DNA of 49,229 bases from Zychaea mexicana (lineage: Eukaryota > Mucoromycota > Mucoromycetes > Mucorales > Lichtheimiaceae): the NCBI RefSeq assembly GCF_025766255.1, contig NW_026516871.1:1-49229 (forward strand), written 5' to 3'. Under the pieces are notes generated by a model, which was given only the letters and a program-made list of their open reading frames with translations, did no database searches and was not told the DNA's origin. This document shows, one piece after another, positions 33,511 to 44,070 of the stretch. The translations under genes were made by a program, and so were the position numbers. Positions within the stretch are counted from its first letter, which is position 1. Each line of letters begins with the position of its first letter.

Positions 33511-34243
33511 GTTCTACAGCTTTGCTTATATTCTGCATTTGAACCTATTCATAGATTCTGCTTTTCCTCTGCGGCCAACAATCATGACGCCGTATCCTAG
33601 CTCATCAACTGATCCAGCAGAAAAGCGATTCAACAAAGTCCATTCTTCAATGCGAATGGCTATTGAGCGAGCATTCGGTCGTCTTGTTTCCTAGTGGAGG
33701 TTCATGCGACATTACATGTACCTCATGGATCGTACGAACTTGACGCTGGTGATTTATGCCTGTTGCATACTCCATAATATCTGTATCGAGCAGCTCGATC
33801 TGCACTCTGACGAACTGTTTCCATTGAACACAGAAGAGGATGAACAAACTGGACGTATATCAATAATAGATACTGATAGACAGTCTAGTACTAGAGAAGA
33901 CAGTACAAGGTTGTTTGAACAAGGGCGTCAGAAACGCGATGTGCTTAAAGAATCATTGTCCTCAAATCAATAAATGCAATACCTTATACATTGCTCCAGT
34001 ATATCTGCTCTATATCTTTTAGATATTGACGTGAAGTGCTGCTTAGTACTAAAAGTTCGCATATAAAATAATTGGGCATCTTTTCGTAGCAGTTATTGTC
34101 TGTAATGTCATGACTAGTTTTCTTCTTCACATTCAGTAAAGTACAGTAAAGTGCTATATTAGAAGATATTAATCATCACACAGGGTATTCTAGATACACT
34201 TTTAACAATTCTAAATAAATGTCATATTATAATATAATAAAAT

Positions 34244-35142
34244 TTATTGTTCTTCTTCATTATTATTACTAGGCTCTCCACTTCTATTTGTGTTTGTAGG
34301 GCTACCAAACAAATCTCTTAGTGTCTGCAAGTACATATCATGCCGGCGGTCTTCTGCTTCCTGCACCTCTCGCGAATGCCGGTCTTCTGCTTCCTCAAAC
34401 TGCTGGAATGCCTCACTGATGCTGGCAATGAGGCGATCGGTTTGCCGATCGGCATTCTCAAGGACAAGCTCTTGAAATGCCGCGGTTCGTCGTTGCTGTA
34501 TGGGCCGCTCGCTGACATCGTTATCGTTATCCCTTTCTCATCGGGTGCTATTGACAACGAGGCCATCAAGGGAATCCATCGTGGCAGGAGGTACAATTGC
34601 AGGGTCAGTTCCCACAATTCTGTCTACAGCGTCATAGTAGCACCATCGCTCTTGACCTGAAGGGCCGTTCTCACCACTGTTGCGAATCGTAGCCCTAACA
34701 TCGCGATATTCATCGACTAGATCTTGCCATTTCTTCTGTAATGCTTCTTTACTTCGACCTAACGGATCAGCTGCAATATACTCAGAAAGTATTTCATTCC
34801 AGATGCGACCTTTGGCTTGTATTTCAATAACTGTCTTCAGTCTATCGTATCGAGTCCCTATAGCCGTAATGAGTGCATCAATGTGGGCCTCGTCCCATGT
34901 ATGGCGTCGTGCAGAGGTAGGAATAGGCGTCTGCGAACTGGGTAGAGGCGATGTCAAATCACTATCAGCGGCCACTGATGCAGGCAATGCTTCTGGGGCT
35001 TGGGATTCCGGTGTCTGCATCGGTACTTCTGAATCTTGCTGTTGCTGTGTCTGCTGCTGTTGCTGAGGATCTGATGATGAACTGGCGGGTGTCTACATCA
35101 AGATTTGAAAGTTGTTGTGGTTGTTGCTGTTGTTTAGCATAA
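34244..35142 (-). pseudogene. Harbinger Myb/SANT-like accessory protein, TAG and frameshift
   Basis: Minus-strand partner of the transposase at 25443-33973. ATG near 35142 (MLNNSNNHNN). TAG at 35093-35095 replaces the Trp codon found in the truncated copy at 7291. A Gln-rich stretch and the Myb domain follow (RRHTWDEAHIDALI ... GRIWNEIL ... LQKKWQDLVDEYRDV). After MDSLDGLVVN a frameshift near 34,545 moves to a frame encoding a Glu/Gln-rich helical tail (AFQELVLENADRQTDRL ... QTLRDLFG) ending in TAA at 34244. Confidence 0.85.
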
Positions 35143-35383
35143 TAGGTATCAGAAAAAATAGAGAGGCAATGGATGAAGTGGATTATAGAGAAATTTATTT
35201 ATTAGCTTCTACTATATTCACAGCATATATATATATACAGTTGGGTACAAAGTTTCTTATGGCAATCGTGCTGTTATTTATGCAATACCTTGGGGTATGT
35301 ACAGAAAAGGAAGTTTCTCGGCGCGGTGCGCCTTTATGTTCGATCCGAGTAGAGAGGATTTTGAATTCTTACAAAACTATTTT

Positions 35384-35522
35384 GGGTTCTCTGTTCGGAG
35401 CGAAATGAGAGCAACCATAGAGGCCTTTGAGAAGCCCTCTTTTGGAAGGAAAATAGAGAATGTATCTTCCATTACTACATTGGGGTATGCTATTCTCTGT
35501 TCAGAGCAAAATGAGAGCAACC
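35384..35522 (-). repeat. Double right terminus of Harbinger element
   Basis: The terminal motif GGTTGCTCTCATTT occurs twice, ending at 35522 (outer) and 35416 (inner), 106 bp apart. The truncated element at 7015 begins at the inner type. The left end has the outer motif and a degraded inner one near 25,330. Confidence 0.75.
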
Positions 35523-36194
35523 TATAAGTATGAAAAAAATGAGAAAAAAGAAATGTGGTTGAATCGCCTCAGCAATTATATGAGTAGATAGCTAAGATGT
35601 GACTTAATTGGTAGGATTTTTAGTAGGGCACTGTAGGGTATTTAGTTGACGAGAAACCCCTTTGAGAAAATAATTCTATAAAAAAAGTCATCAGTTACTA
35701 TGTAAAGTAATAATCTAGAGATGTGACTGCTAATTTTGAGCCTACCAATGACTGCACAGCATTTGACTTATATAACAGAATTCTTATCATAGCTCTGTAG
35801 TACATCTCATTAGCTAGTAATAGCTCTGAGAATAAAGTTTTCTTAAGAAAAAAAGCCTATATACTATGTGACTGCTATTGCCGTTTTTGTATGTTGTTGC
35901 CATATATGATAGATAAATGTACTGCAATTTACAGCACTGTAGCTACAATATTGCACCTTCTAGAAGTCTTAATCTACCTTAAGTAAAGCTACTTTTAGTG
36001 ATTTTTACACATCCTCTTATGTAATGTCTAAAATAAGTAATGTGACTGTCTTCAGTAAAAACATATTTAGATGTATATACATCATCTGTATATGCCTACA
36101 AAGTTTTATAGTAATAGCATTAATAATAGATGAGCTATGATCTATAGAAGGAGAGATATTTAAGGATGGATTAAGTAAAAAACACCTATATACC
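35523..36194. other. AT-rich spacer, no gene seen
   Basis: No supported ORF or RNA gene. The phrase ATGTGACTG recurs three times without clear periodicity. Confidence 0.5.
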
Positions 36195-36505
36195 AACGCA
36201 AAGTTTTGAAAAAACTAAAGCATATATATCTGCTATTGCTTAGTCCGGGAAAACGTTTAGCCGTTGGGAAAACCAATTACCCGTCTATTTCCTTTTTAGG
36301 AAGTCACGTGATCTAAGCCACTTACTAAGCCCCCAAGGGGTGACTGTAAGAATTTACCCGGTAGCTCAGTGGCTTACTAAGTGGCTTAGATCACGTGACT
36401 TCCTAAAAAGGAAATAGACGGGTAATTGGTTTTCCGACGGCTAAACGTTTTCCCGGACTAAGCAATAGCAGATATATATGCTTTAGTTTTTCAAAACTTT
36501 GCATT
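36195..36505. repeat. Long near-perfect inverted repeat (foldback/MITE-like)
   Basis: Arms of about 135 bp (36195-36329 and 36373-36505) are about 98% identical in inverted orientation, with one single-base indel and a few substitutions, around a ~43-bp centre. The centre contains TAGCTCAGTGG, a perfect Pol III A-box match. No ORF. A transcript would fold into a long hairpin. Confidence 0.92.
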
Positions 36506-36590
36506 AGTGAAGTGGTCTAACGTACTAGCCTTATGTCCTACCTTTGGTAGAAGGCACGAGTTTAAATCCCCCTTTTGCCAAACTTTAGCG
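36505..36590 (+). other. tRNA-like remnant (possible tRNA pseudogene or SINE head)
   Basis: Abuts the inverted repeat. TAGTGAAGTGG resembles an A box, CTACCTTTGGTAG could be a variable-arm hairpin and GAGTTTAAATCCC resembles a B box. I could not draw a complete cloverleaf. Confidence 0.3.
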
Positions 36591-37269
36591 TAATTTTTTT
36601 TGAAAAACTGGTTTTTGCTATTATCCAACCAATTCTGATTATTTTCATATAAATAATATACCATCAGATGCAGCTTTTTTTCCTCGTTCCAATAAGTATA
36701 AAAGCATATATTTTTATATAGTAAGTCTATAGATGATCCCATTGCTTATACATTTATAGTATTATACTTTTTAGATATTTAAAGAGCATCTGTAGTAGTA
36801 TAATGTAGAGTAAACTTAAAACTATTTGTTTTATTTGAAACGAATGAGTATCTTATAAGATATGAGTACTTAATGATAGAAAATATCAGTAGTTGATAGA
36901 TAAGACTTTAGTGACAAAAATACTTTAATATACCCAAATTTAAATTGTGACTTTTATTTACGGAGCAAATCGGAGCTGAATTTGAATTATGTGACGTACA
37001 TTTATAAGGTATAAATACAATATATTTTTGAGATTTCTTTTTATTCTTTGGTCTTCCCAGTTTCCCTACGAGAAAAAAACAAACTGGACCCTATACACTA
37101 TTTACATCTACTACATCTACTCTTTCTCCTATCTATTTCTAAATACCTTTACTCAAACACTTATACACATACACAACTACATCTCTATATATAAAACAAA
37201 CTATTACAAGGTATTCTTTTAAAGGAGAGTTAAGTATAAAAGTAAAGGTACTAACTAGTTTATAATAGT
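36591..37269. other. AT-rich region upstream of Merlin-like ORF
   Basis: No gene seen; a TATA-like TTATAAGGTATAAATAC lies at about 37,002-37,018. Confidence 0.4.
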
Positions 37270-37670
37270 ATGCCAATCTACAACAACATCCCTACACCTA
37301 CTAAGCCTTACTTCTTAAGTACTGAGGCCTGTATTCAGTATCTATATGAAGAAGGCATTTTTTACCGTAGTATGAAGTGCCTTAACTATGACCGAGATAT
37401 GCTGCTTTCTTGGTCTAGAGGAGCAAATGGCACTTCCCGATGTACTAGCTGTAATTTGGAGCGGACTGTTCGGACTCATTCCTTTTTTCAATACCGGAAT
37501 GTACCTCTACATGTTGTCTTACAAATTGGTTTAGAATTGTTAATTATTTCTGGTGCTACTAATATTACTAATAAGACTAAACTAACTTGGGAGACAGTTC
37601 GCCAGATAAGATATGATTACTTTCAACTAATTATTGAAGATATGGAGAGTATATTCAAAGGTATATATAT
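37270..37670 (+). pseudogene. Merlin/IS1016-like transposase N-terminal part
   Basis: ATG 37270 (MPIYNNIPTPTKP). The layout fits the N-terminus of Merlin/ISXO2-like transposases: a short helical lead-in (FLSTEACIQYLYEEGIFY), a zinc-ribbon-like segment (MKCLNYDRD ... RCTSCNLERTVRTHSFF) and a helix-rich segment (VPLHVVLQIGLELL). One expected Cys appears replaced by Tyr in KCLNYD. A donor-like GTATAT follows FKG at 37,660. No DDE catalytic domain could be recognised downstream, so this is probably a truncated or decayed copy. Confidence 0.5.
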
Positions 37671-38357
37671 TTCTCTTTCTACTTTGATTATTGTATTTTA
37701 TAACTAATAATAAGATAGCACCACGCAAAAAACCAAATATTCAGTAGTTTAAAAAAAGCTTTATAGTTAGATGTCAAGCTTTGGGGGTATGAGCTAGAAA
37801 AAACATCAGAGTACATATACTAAATGTAGTAGATATGCACCAGGTAGCTCATGTGCATCTACGACTGTACTCTCTACCGGTGTACTGATGCAGAGGGCAT
37901 TCAACGAGTTGCTCTATGATTTTACAAATGTTACTCCTATGAAAACGGACAGTGCCAGAGGCGGGGGGCTGTACCCCCCACCCACTTTTCTTTACTTTCT
38001 CATCTTGTTCTTTTATGAGCGCCCCTATATCCTAGGTTTACAGGAATCGAATTTATGTATTATGATGCAGCATACCTACTTGTCTCTCTAACAACAATAA
38101 AGACCCATATACTTAAATACCCTATATATGCGTTTTCTCTATTCCGCTCCTTGTGTTGTGTAGCTTGTACTAGAGCAATGCATCAATGTATTTGATGCAG
38201 AAACATACATCGTTCGTTTTTATTATATGTAATAAGAGGAAAAGATAAAGGGATGCAGGAATGATTTAGAAGAAAGGACACGTGCACTCTTACAAAAGAA
38301 AAGAAAAGAGAGAGCGATCGTCTTAATCATTGTTCTTTTTCTAATTCCCATCTTGTC
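37671..38357. other. No supported gene; G/C hairpin at ~37,960
   Basis: Short ORFs only. A GGGGGG...CCCCCC hairpin lies at about 37,963-37,985. Confidence 0.4.
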
Positions 38358-41300
38358 ATGGAGAATATTCCAGAGCTAGTTGCATGCTTTTGCCCAGAAT
38401 GTAGCAGAAGCACTATTCTTGGCTTCCGTGAGGTTACCCGCTTGCAAAGAGAACAGCATACTCAACGTTCTGTGAATGCTGCAAGATCTAGAATGTCACA
38501 CAATGGTATGGCTGCTGATGTAGGATATCAAGTGTTGGCACTGTATTAATAAAATATTTCGTATTACAGTGAGTGCAATTATAGCTATATTTGAAGGTGA
38601 GCAGCCTTCACCCTCCCAACCGTCACCGTCAGCATCAGCGAATAATATAGATATTGACGATGGCGTTTTGAATGAGCCTTCTCCCTCCCGTTCTCCTGGT
38701 ATGCTGAGATAAGCGATCGAAAAGTAGTAAAGAGTAAAAAATATTTATAGTTGAACGTATATAGCTGTTGCTGCCGTTCACCGTTAGTTCTCTGCTGAGG
38801 ACACTGTCTTTGGGGTTGAGGAAGAAGAGGAATCAATAGCAAGCGACGATCGCTTGCTTGATGCAGACGATGTCGAATGGGAGATCGATAGTGACAATGG
38901 CAATGTAACTGAGACAGCCAGCATTGACGAGGAAGGAGGTGTATATATACTAATATGTATCCAAGGCAACCCATTTTATTACAATCGTTTAAAATTTCTC
39001 ATACCTTCCAAAAGATGCTACTACAAGTTCTCCTGCACGCACATCATTGCTTTCGGGATATTCGCATCCCTATGTCCTTGTCATTGTTTTCCTTGTCCTC
39101 TTCCAGCTGCACCTTATATCTGAGCATATGTCAACGGTGCTTAGGGATTTAATCCTATAATTGCAAAATAAAAAAGGTTTCGTTAATTAAACAGATTTAT
39201 TAGTTTGAAGAAAATTTATATATTTAAATACATTTATTTTAATTTTTTTAAAGTTTTTGTCTTTTTTAAATTTTTTTAAAAAAGTTTTTAATTTATATAT
39301 GATTTTTTAATTCTTTAAAATTTTTATGTTTCGCATAAACCTTTTTAAACCTTTAAAGGAGTTATAACCTTTAAGGTTTAATATTTAATTTGAAAAGTAG
39401 CGGAACGGTAGTGAGCACCCCCTCCTTTAGGCTAGACCTACTGGATCGACGCCTACCAGTCACATTTTTTTTGATGAAATACAAAAAAAAGTAGACGCTT
39501 GACAGGGAAAGGAATAACTAAAATTAATTTACTGTTTACAGTAAAATTAATTGTTATGGATTGAACCTCTTATTGAGTTTTGTGGACTCCTCCTCGAAGA
39601 TCTTCTGCTCCCGTCCATCGACCGCCTTTCTCTCTCTCTTGCTACCTTGCGTCGAATCACTGGCATCTCTGCCTAGATCGATTCCCTGCGTCGTTATATA
39701 TCTTGCCCTAAATGCCATAGCATTTACCTTTTGACTCCAGATTGCCCGCGCACATGCATGAATGACGATATCCGTTACAACCGCCTCTGTGGTCAAGCAC
39801 TGTTTCGATCCACGGGTAATAGCCTGTTACCGATTAAAGAATTTGCTTACCAGCCCTTGTCTGCGAGTATTGAGCGACTGTTCAAGCGACCGGGATTCGA
39901 AGCAATGATCGAAGCATGGCGCGATCGCAGAAGTATGGCAAATGCTTTTTTTGACGTTTATGATGGTGACATGTGGCGAGATCTTATTGATCGTGCTAGT
40001 CGTCGATTCGTCGAAGAGATTCGATCGCTTTTGCTTACGCTCAATGTTGACTGGTTTGGCCCGTTCATAAATTCGACTTACTCCTGTGGTGCAATTTACC
40101 TAACTGTCAACAATCTCCCCGATCTGAGCGCTACAAAACCGAAAACGTTATACTCGTTGGAGTAATGCCAGGTCCTCGAGAACCCAGCACATCTGACATG
40201 AATCATTACCTGCGCCCATTGGTTGATGATTTGCTTCTGTGGTATGACTGGAAAACGATCGGGACGAATGAGTGTCCAGACGGAGCGCAAGTACGTTTGG
40301 CATTCCTACTCAATGCTTGTGATATACCTGCTGCCAGAAAAACAAGTGGATTCACCTCACATGCAAGTACTTGTGCTTGCCATAAGTGCGCTCGCCAATT
40401 TCCTGTTTTCCCTGGCACATCAGACATCGACTACTCGGGATTCAATTTGGACGAATGGGAATTGCGGACACACGAAGACAATCGAGAGAACGCCCAGCAA
40501 TGGCGACAAGCCGAGACACTTGCTGCTCGCTGACAGATCGAACGTGACACTAGAACACGATGGTCTGAATTGCACCGCCTTGAATACTTCGATCCCATTC
40601 GCTGCACGATCATCGATATAATGCACAACTTGTTTCTTGGTACGGCAAAACGTATGACCAAGATATGGATCGAAAACGGCGACCTTACCAGGTAGGACCT
40701 TTGTGAAATGCAGGTTTTGGCAGACAGCATCGTGCTCCCTCCTAACTACGTTTTCTTAAAGCAGAAGATCGGAGCTGGCTTCTCTTTTATGACCGCTGAT
40801 GATTAGAAATCGTGGTGTATCGTATACTCGCCCTTCGTCTTGCAAAACCATCTGCCCCGCCATCTTCTCGCTCACTAGCTGAGCTTCGTAAACGCCTGTC
40901 GATTACTGGTCAAGCCTTCCGTCACTATGAATGAGATAGAAGGAGCCAACACGTTTTTGCTGGACTTTTGTCATGGTGTCGAACGCATATATAGCAGAGA
41001 GCAAATCACGCCAAATATGCATCTGCATATGCACTTGGACGTAACGATCGAGGATTTTGGACCTTTATATGCTTTCTGGCTCTTTAGTTTTGAGAGATAT
41101 AATGGATATTTAAAGGAGATCGATACGAACCAGAAGGATTCATTCGAGATGATGTTCATGAAGAAGTTCTTGTAAAAGACAGGTGCTCGCGACTTTGTCC
41201 GGTCGTTTGAGGACCGCTTCATGGACAAGCCAAACCATTTTGCCTTCTTGAATTGCTTTTTGGACATCGTGCAGCCGATGAAGCAAACTGGTGACACTAT

Positions 41301-41943
41301 GAGTGGTGTGTTCGATCCACACAGATTTTTTGCGGTGCCGACCAGTACTGAATAGGCCACTGGAGGCGAGCCACTACTACCAGATGCATACCTATTAGAA
41401 TTTGCACCAGCAACGTTTATGCCTGACCCAGTGTATAATTTCCTTCTTGCCTTTTATCGATGCGTTTATGGCACCCATCTGGACCATTACAGAGATTCGC
41501 AGGGTAGCCAGGTATTTGTGAACAATCGTTATAACAAGATGAAGACAATCACCATTGTGGGTCAGCTCTTTAGGAGCAAAGAAGCAAGATCGCGGTGTGG
41601 TACACACGCTCAGGTGCTGTATGAAGCAGAAGATCAAGGCGAACTGATCGCTTGGCCGTGCGAAATCCAGTACTTCTTCCGCCACGAGTTAAAGGTCGAC
41701 ACCCAGCTCAAAGAACATGTTTTTGCCTTTGTTCGCTGGCATAGCATTTACAGCAGTAATGAGTCGTTGTTCGTGGATGAATATCTGGAGACATAGCGTA
41801 GCCACTTCCTTGCTGAGGACATGCACTGCATCGTGCCCGTTCATCGTCTGTATAGTCAAGTGGCAGTTGTAAAATACGGCGATCAAACGCACGCAAGTGG
41901 TAGAACAGTCGTTATTCCGTTGCCTAAAAAGATGTTGGCGTAA
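38358..41943 (+). pseudogene. Plavaka/KDZ-type transposase, heavily interrupted
   Basis: Exons 38358-38505, 38570-38698, 38765-38940 and 39107-41943; introns are 64, 66 and 166 bp. The N-terminus has CFCPEC, then Ser/Pro-rich and acidic regions (VEEEEESIASDD), then a zinc ribbon CPKCHSIYLLTPDC (about 39,695-39,735). The core reads NVDWFGPF..TYSCGAIYLTV, NVILVGVMPGPREP, YFDPIR..IIDIMHNLFLGTAK and TPNMHLHMHL..GPLYAFWLFSFERYNG, as in Plavaka/KDZ transposases. The small repeat at 39144-39568 interrupts exon 4; removing it restores the frame. One frameshift near 40,140; stops TAG 38785, 39674, 40693, 40804, 40876, 41353, 41794, TGA 40531 and TAA 41173. Final TAA 41941. Element ends were not found. 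Confidence 0.85.
39144..39568 (+). repeat. Small non-autonomous repeat, copy 3, inside a transposase exon
   Basis: 425 bp, GGGATTTAATCC to GGATTGAACCT, with perfect CTTA duplications (39140-39143, 39569-39572). Excising it with one CTTA restores the reading frame of the surrounding exon. Hairpin TTTACTGTTTACAGTAAA (39528-39545), 23 nt from the end. Confidence 0.92.
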
Positions 41944-42153
41944 AACAAAGAGAAGCAATTTTTTCTCCTCCCCCTCCTCAAAATTATCTTTCTCTTATTT
42001 CTTTCTCCCCCTACCAACTACTCAAAACGAGCGGCCTCTTGCTTCTTCCTCCCCCCACCAAATAAATAGCACACTCACACACGCATCTTATACAGACGTT
42101 TTTTTGCCCACCCCTAACCTGCATAGCATAAGCCGGCAACCGCTTTATTTATT
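41944..42153. other. Pyrimidine-rich spacer between convergent genes
   Basis: 3' untranslated region of two converging genes; nothing else seen. Confidence 0.5.
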
Positions 42154-43301
42154 TTAAGCTAACATCCAGTCTTGCAGCTGCTCACGCACAGCCGAGCGCA
42201 AGGTAACTGCCTTTCGTGCTACTGATCGTTCAAGCACGTTCGGCTGCGAGTCAACGTCCACAGCCGGTCTGAAATCGTCAAGTCTTTTCAGAAAGACGTT
42301 TGCCTACAAACAACATCTCTGTCAAGATTCACGCGTAAAGAAATCTACTTTGAAAGTAATTACCCGCTCACTACGCCATTCGGGCACAAAGACCGAGACA
42401 CGCTTGCCACTGCGCAGGATACCAGTGCTGCTGCTTTCGTTGTCGGTCTCCTCTTCCGACATACATCCGTCCTGGAGCAACGACTTTCCACTGGGGTACT
42501 GTTCCTCCAGTTCGATCGCATGTTGCTGGAAAACATTGATTTGTCGTACTAATTTCTGTTTCAGATGTTAAGACAATACTCTTACAAAACCTCCTATTAC
42601 TTTACTTACGCTATGTCTGCGCTGATAGCGTCTTCTCATCACTTTTTTGCACGCTTTCGACTCGGGCGACTCGTTCCCCTTCGTCCTTAAATTATCAAAA
42701 TGGGTGTAGACTATTTTTTTGATCTGCTTCTTGTCCAAGTTGAAGCAGCCTTGGCCTTCGATGTAGTCGACAAGGCGCTTCACGGCATCCTTATTGGCCT
42801 GGTTTGTGAAGGGGAGGTCGAGCCTGAGACCAGCGTCGCCCAGTCGCTCATTCTGTGTACGTATACAATCCTTCAACACATTTATTGTAACAACAGAATT
42901 CTTTTTAGCAATCATCACTGTTCTAATATTCACCACTTTCTTTTTTTTACAATTGTCTCTCTATTCTCTAGTATGGCACTTACAGAGACAAGTGGAACAC
43001 GACGACCACGCGCTTCAGCTTGACGGCCAACGCCAACGCCACCACCTTGACCTTCACCGAGGGCCCCACTACCAACTATGGCAGTACAATATGCCATATT
43101 GGCAACTGTTTGGCCAATTCTATCGACCTTTTCGTGCAGTGCCTGGTTCTCGGCCTGTAAATTACGGACAGTATCTAAGAGTGCGTTATGCTGTTGTTGT
43201 TGCTGCTGCCGATCCAGGATACTGTTCTGCTGTTGGGCATCATTTTCACGCTGCGCCATGCGCCGTTGTCGCTGGGCTTGGAGATCGCTTACAGTAGGCA
43301 T
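42154..43301 (-). CDS. Intact four-exon 300-aa coiled-coil protein, companion of the Plavaka element
   Basis: Exons 43301-42984, 42852-42610, 42555-42364 and 42303-42154 (106, 81, 64 and 49 codons), all joined in phase 0 by GT-AG introns of 131, 54 and 60 bp; TAA stop. Residues ~8-66 are Gln/Arg-rich and heptad-like (LLDTVRNLQAENQALHEKV), then a Gly-rich linker. The second half is basic and helical (KQIKKIVYTHFDNLRTK ... KVMRRRYQRRHS) followed by an acidic MSEEETDNESSST segment and VPEWRSE..VFLKRLDDF. It converges on the Plavaka transposase, as second genes of DNA transposons often do. Function is unknown; the basic helical region and coiled coil suggest a DNA-binding dimer. I recall similar layouts in mucoralean hypothetical proteins but cannot verify that here. 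Confidence 0.75.
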
Positions 43302-43389
43302 CTATATAGTATTATCATCTCTCAATATACAACATTAACTAACAGCTGCAGTGGTTATTATAATTTACGTTCATTTTGTTATTTTATCG

Positions 43390-44070
43390 TGCAGGCACAA
43401 GAAGTATTGGAGGAAAGAGGTTTGATGAAATGCAAGTACCTGGATCTACAGGGGATCATTTTATTGTGGGGGATCTGGTTTTTTTTAGTACTCTTTTAAT
43501 GCATGGTCAGCATGACTTTAACAGTATTGCAGGTTAGTAAAATTTTGCATCGATTGTTCCTTCGTATTTTACGCCTTTCTTTCTGTTTCTTTCTCTTGCT
43601 TTTCTCTTCTTTCCTGGCTGCTACGATACTCTATTCTCTCAAGGACCCAATACCGTAGGTTTGTAAGGCACTCTTTACTTTTATCGCTCTTCAACTACCT
43701 CTAAGTCTCTGCAGCTTTTATTAAGGATATTTTATTTCGTGTGTACATGTAGCTCATGATTCGACCGGTTTTCCTATCCAAAATCATAGGCATGATCCAC
43801 ACGAGTTGAAGCTTGTAAGTATTCCCTTTGTAATGTTTACATACTTTCTTTCCACAGTTTTTCTTTCACTAAAAGCCTTCTTTCCTCATTCATAGCTTGT
43901 TTGTACTTTGCATGGTCTTCCATCCTGGACATCCGCGTAGATCCCCATTTGCACTGCTGCATACATGTTGCCCACTGTCCGATCGCTGTTGGCACTGTCC
44001 AAGCAGAACTTTTCAGGTACAGTAAAGCTACCCATATTTTTGCTTCTGTCTAGCTGCAGTACAGGTTACT
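43390..44070 (+). other. Possible short-exon coding segments, unassigned
   Basis: Between CGTGCAG (acceptor, about 43,393) and a donor GTTAGT (about 43,534) one frame reads GGKRFDEMQVPGSTGDHFIV and on to HDFNSIAG without a stop; GT/AG-bounded segments follow at about 43,753-43,817 and 43,895-44,012. No domain is recognised and no complete gene could be assembled. Confidence 0.3.

Larger units (their letters stand above)
25443..33973 (+). pseudogene. Harbinger transposase split by a retrotransposon in its second intron
   Basis: Homologous to the transposase at 21306-22893. Exon 1 25443-26224 has a frameshift near 25,865 (YKYSH then GYRMFETQFGF). Intron 1 is 26225-26307. Exon 2 26308-26409 carries THDAR. 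Intron 2 starts with GTTAGT at 26410, contains the whole chromovirus, and ends ATAG at 33554. Exon 3 33555-33973 follows. Catalytic residues are kept: Asp in GAMDGK (about 26,085), Asp in GRTHD and Glu in AIERAFG (about 33,670). A TAG at 33692-33694 interrupts exon 3 just after GRLVS. Stop TAA at 33971. Without the retrotransposon intron 2 would be about 67 bp. Confidence 0.9.
25186..35522 (+). mobile_element. PIF/Harbinger transposon carrying a nested chromovirus
   Basis: Left end GGTTGCTCTCATTTCACTCC and right end inverted; the outer ~100 bp of both ends match. The flanks are TTA on the left and TAT on the right, so the target duplication is imperfect (TA at most). Removing the 7073-bp retrotransposon and one GTTCT leaves about 3.26 kb, close to the other Harbinger copy. 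Transposase (+) and Myb-like gene (-) are convergent. Both are disrupted. Confidence 0.9.

Noticed and set aside
36361..36600. Functional SINE from A-box at 36,362 and B-box-like motif at ~36,553
   Set aside because: The boxes are about 190 bp apart, far more than in tRNA-derived promoters.
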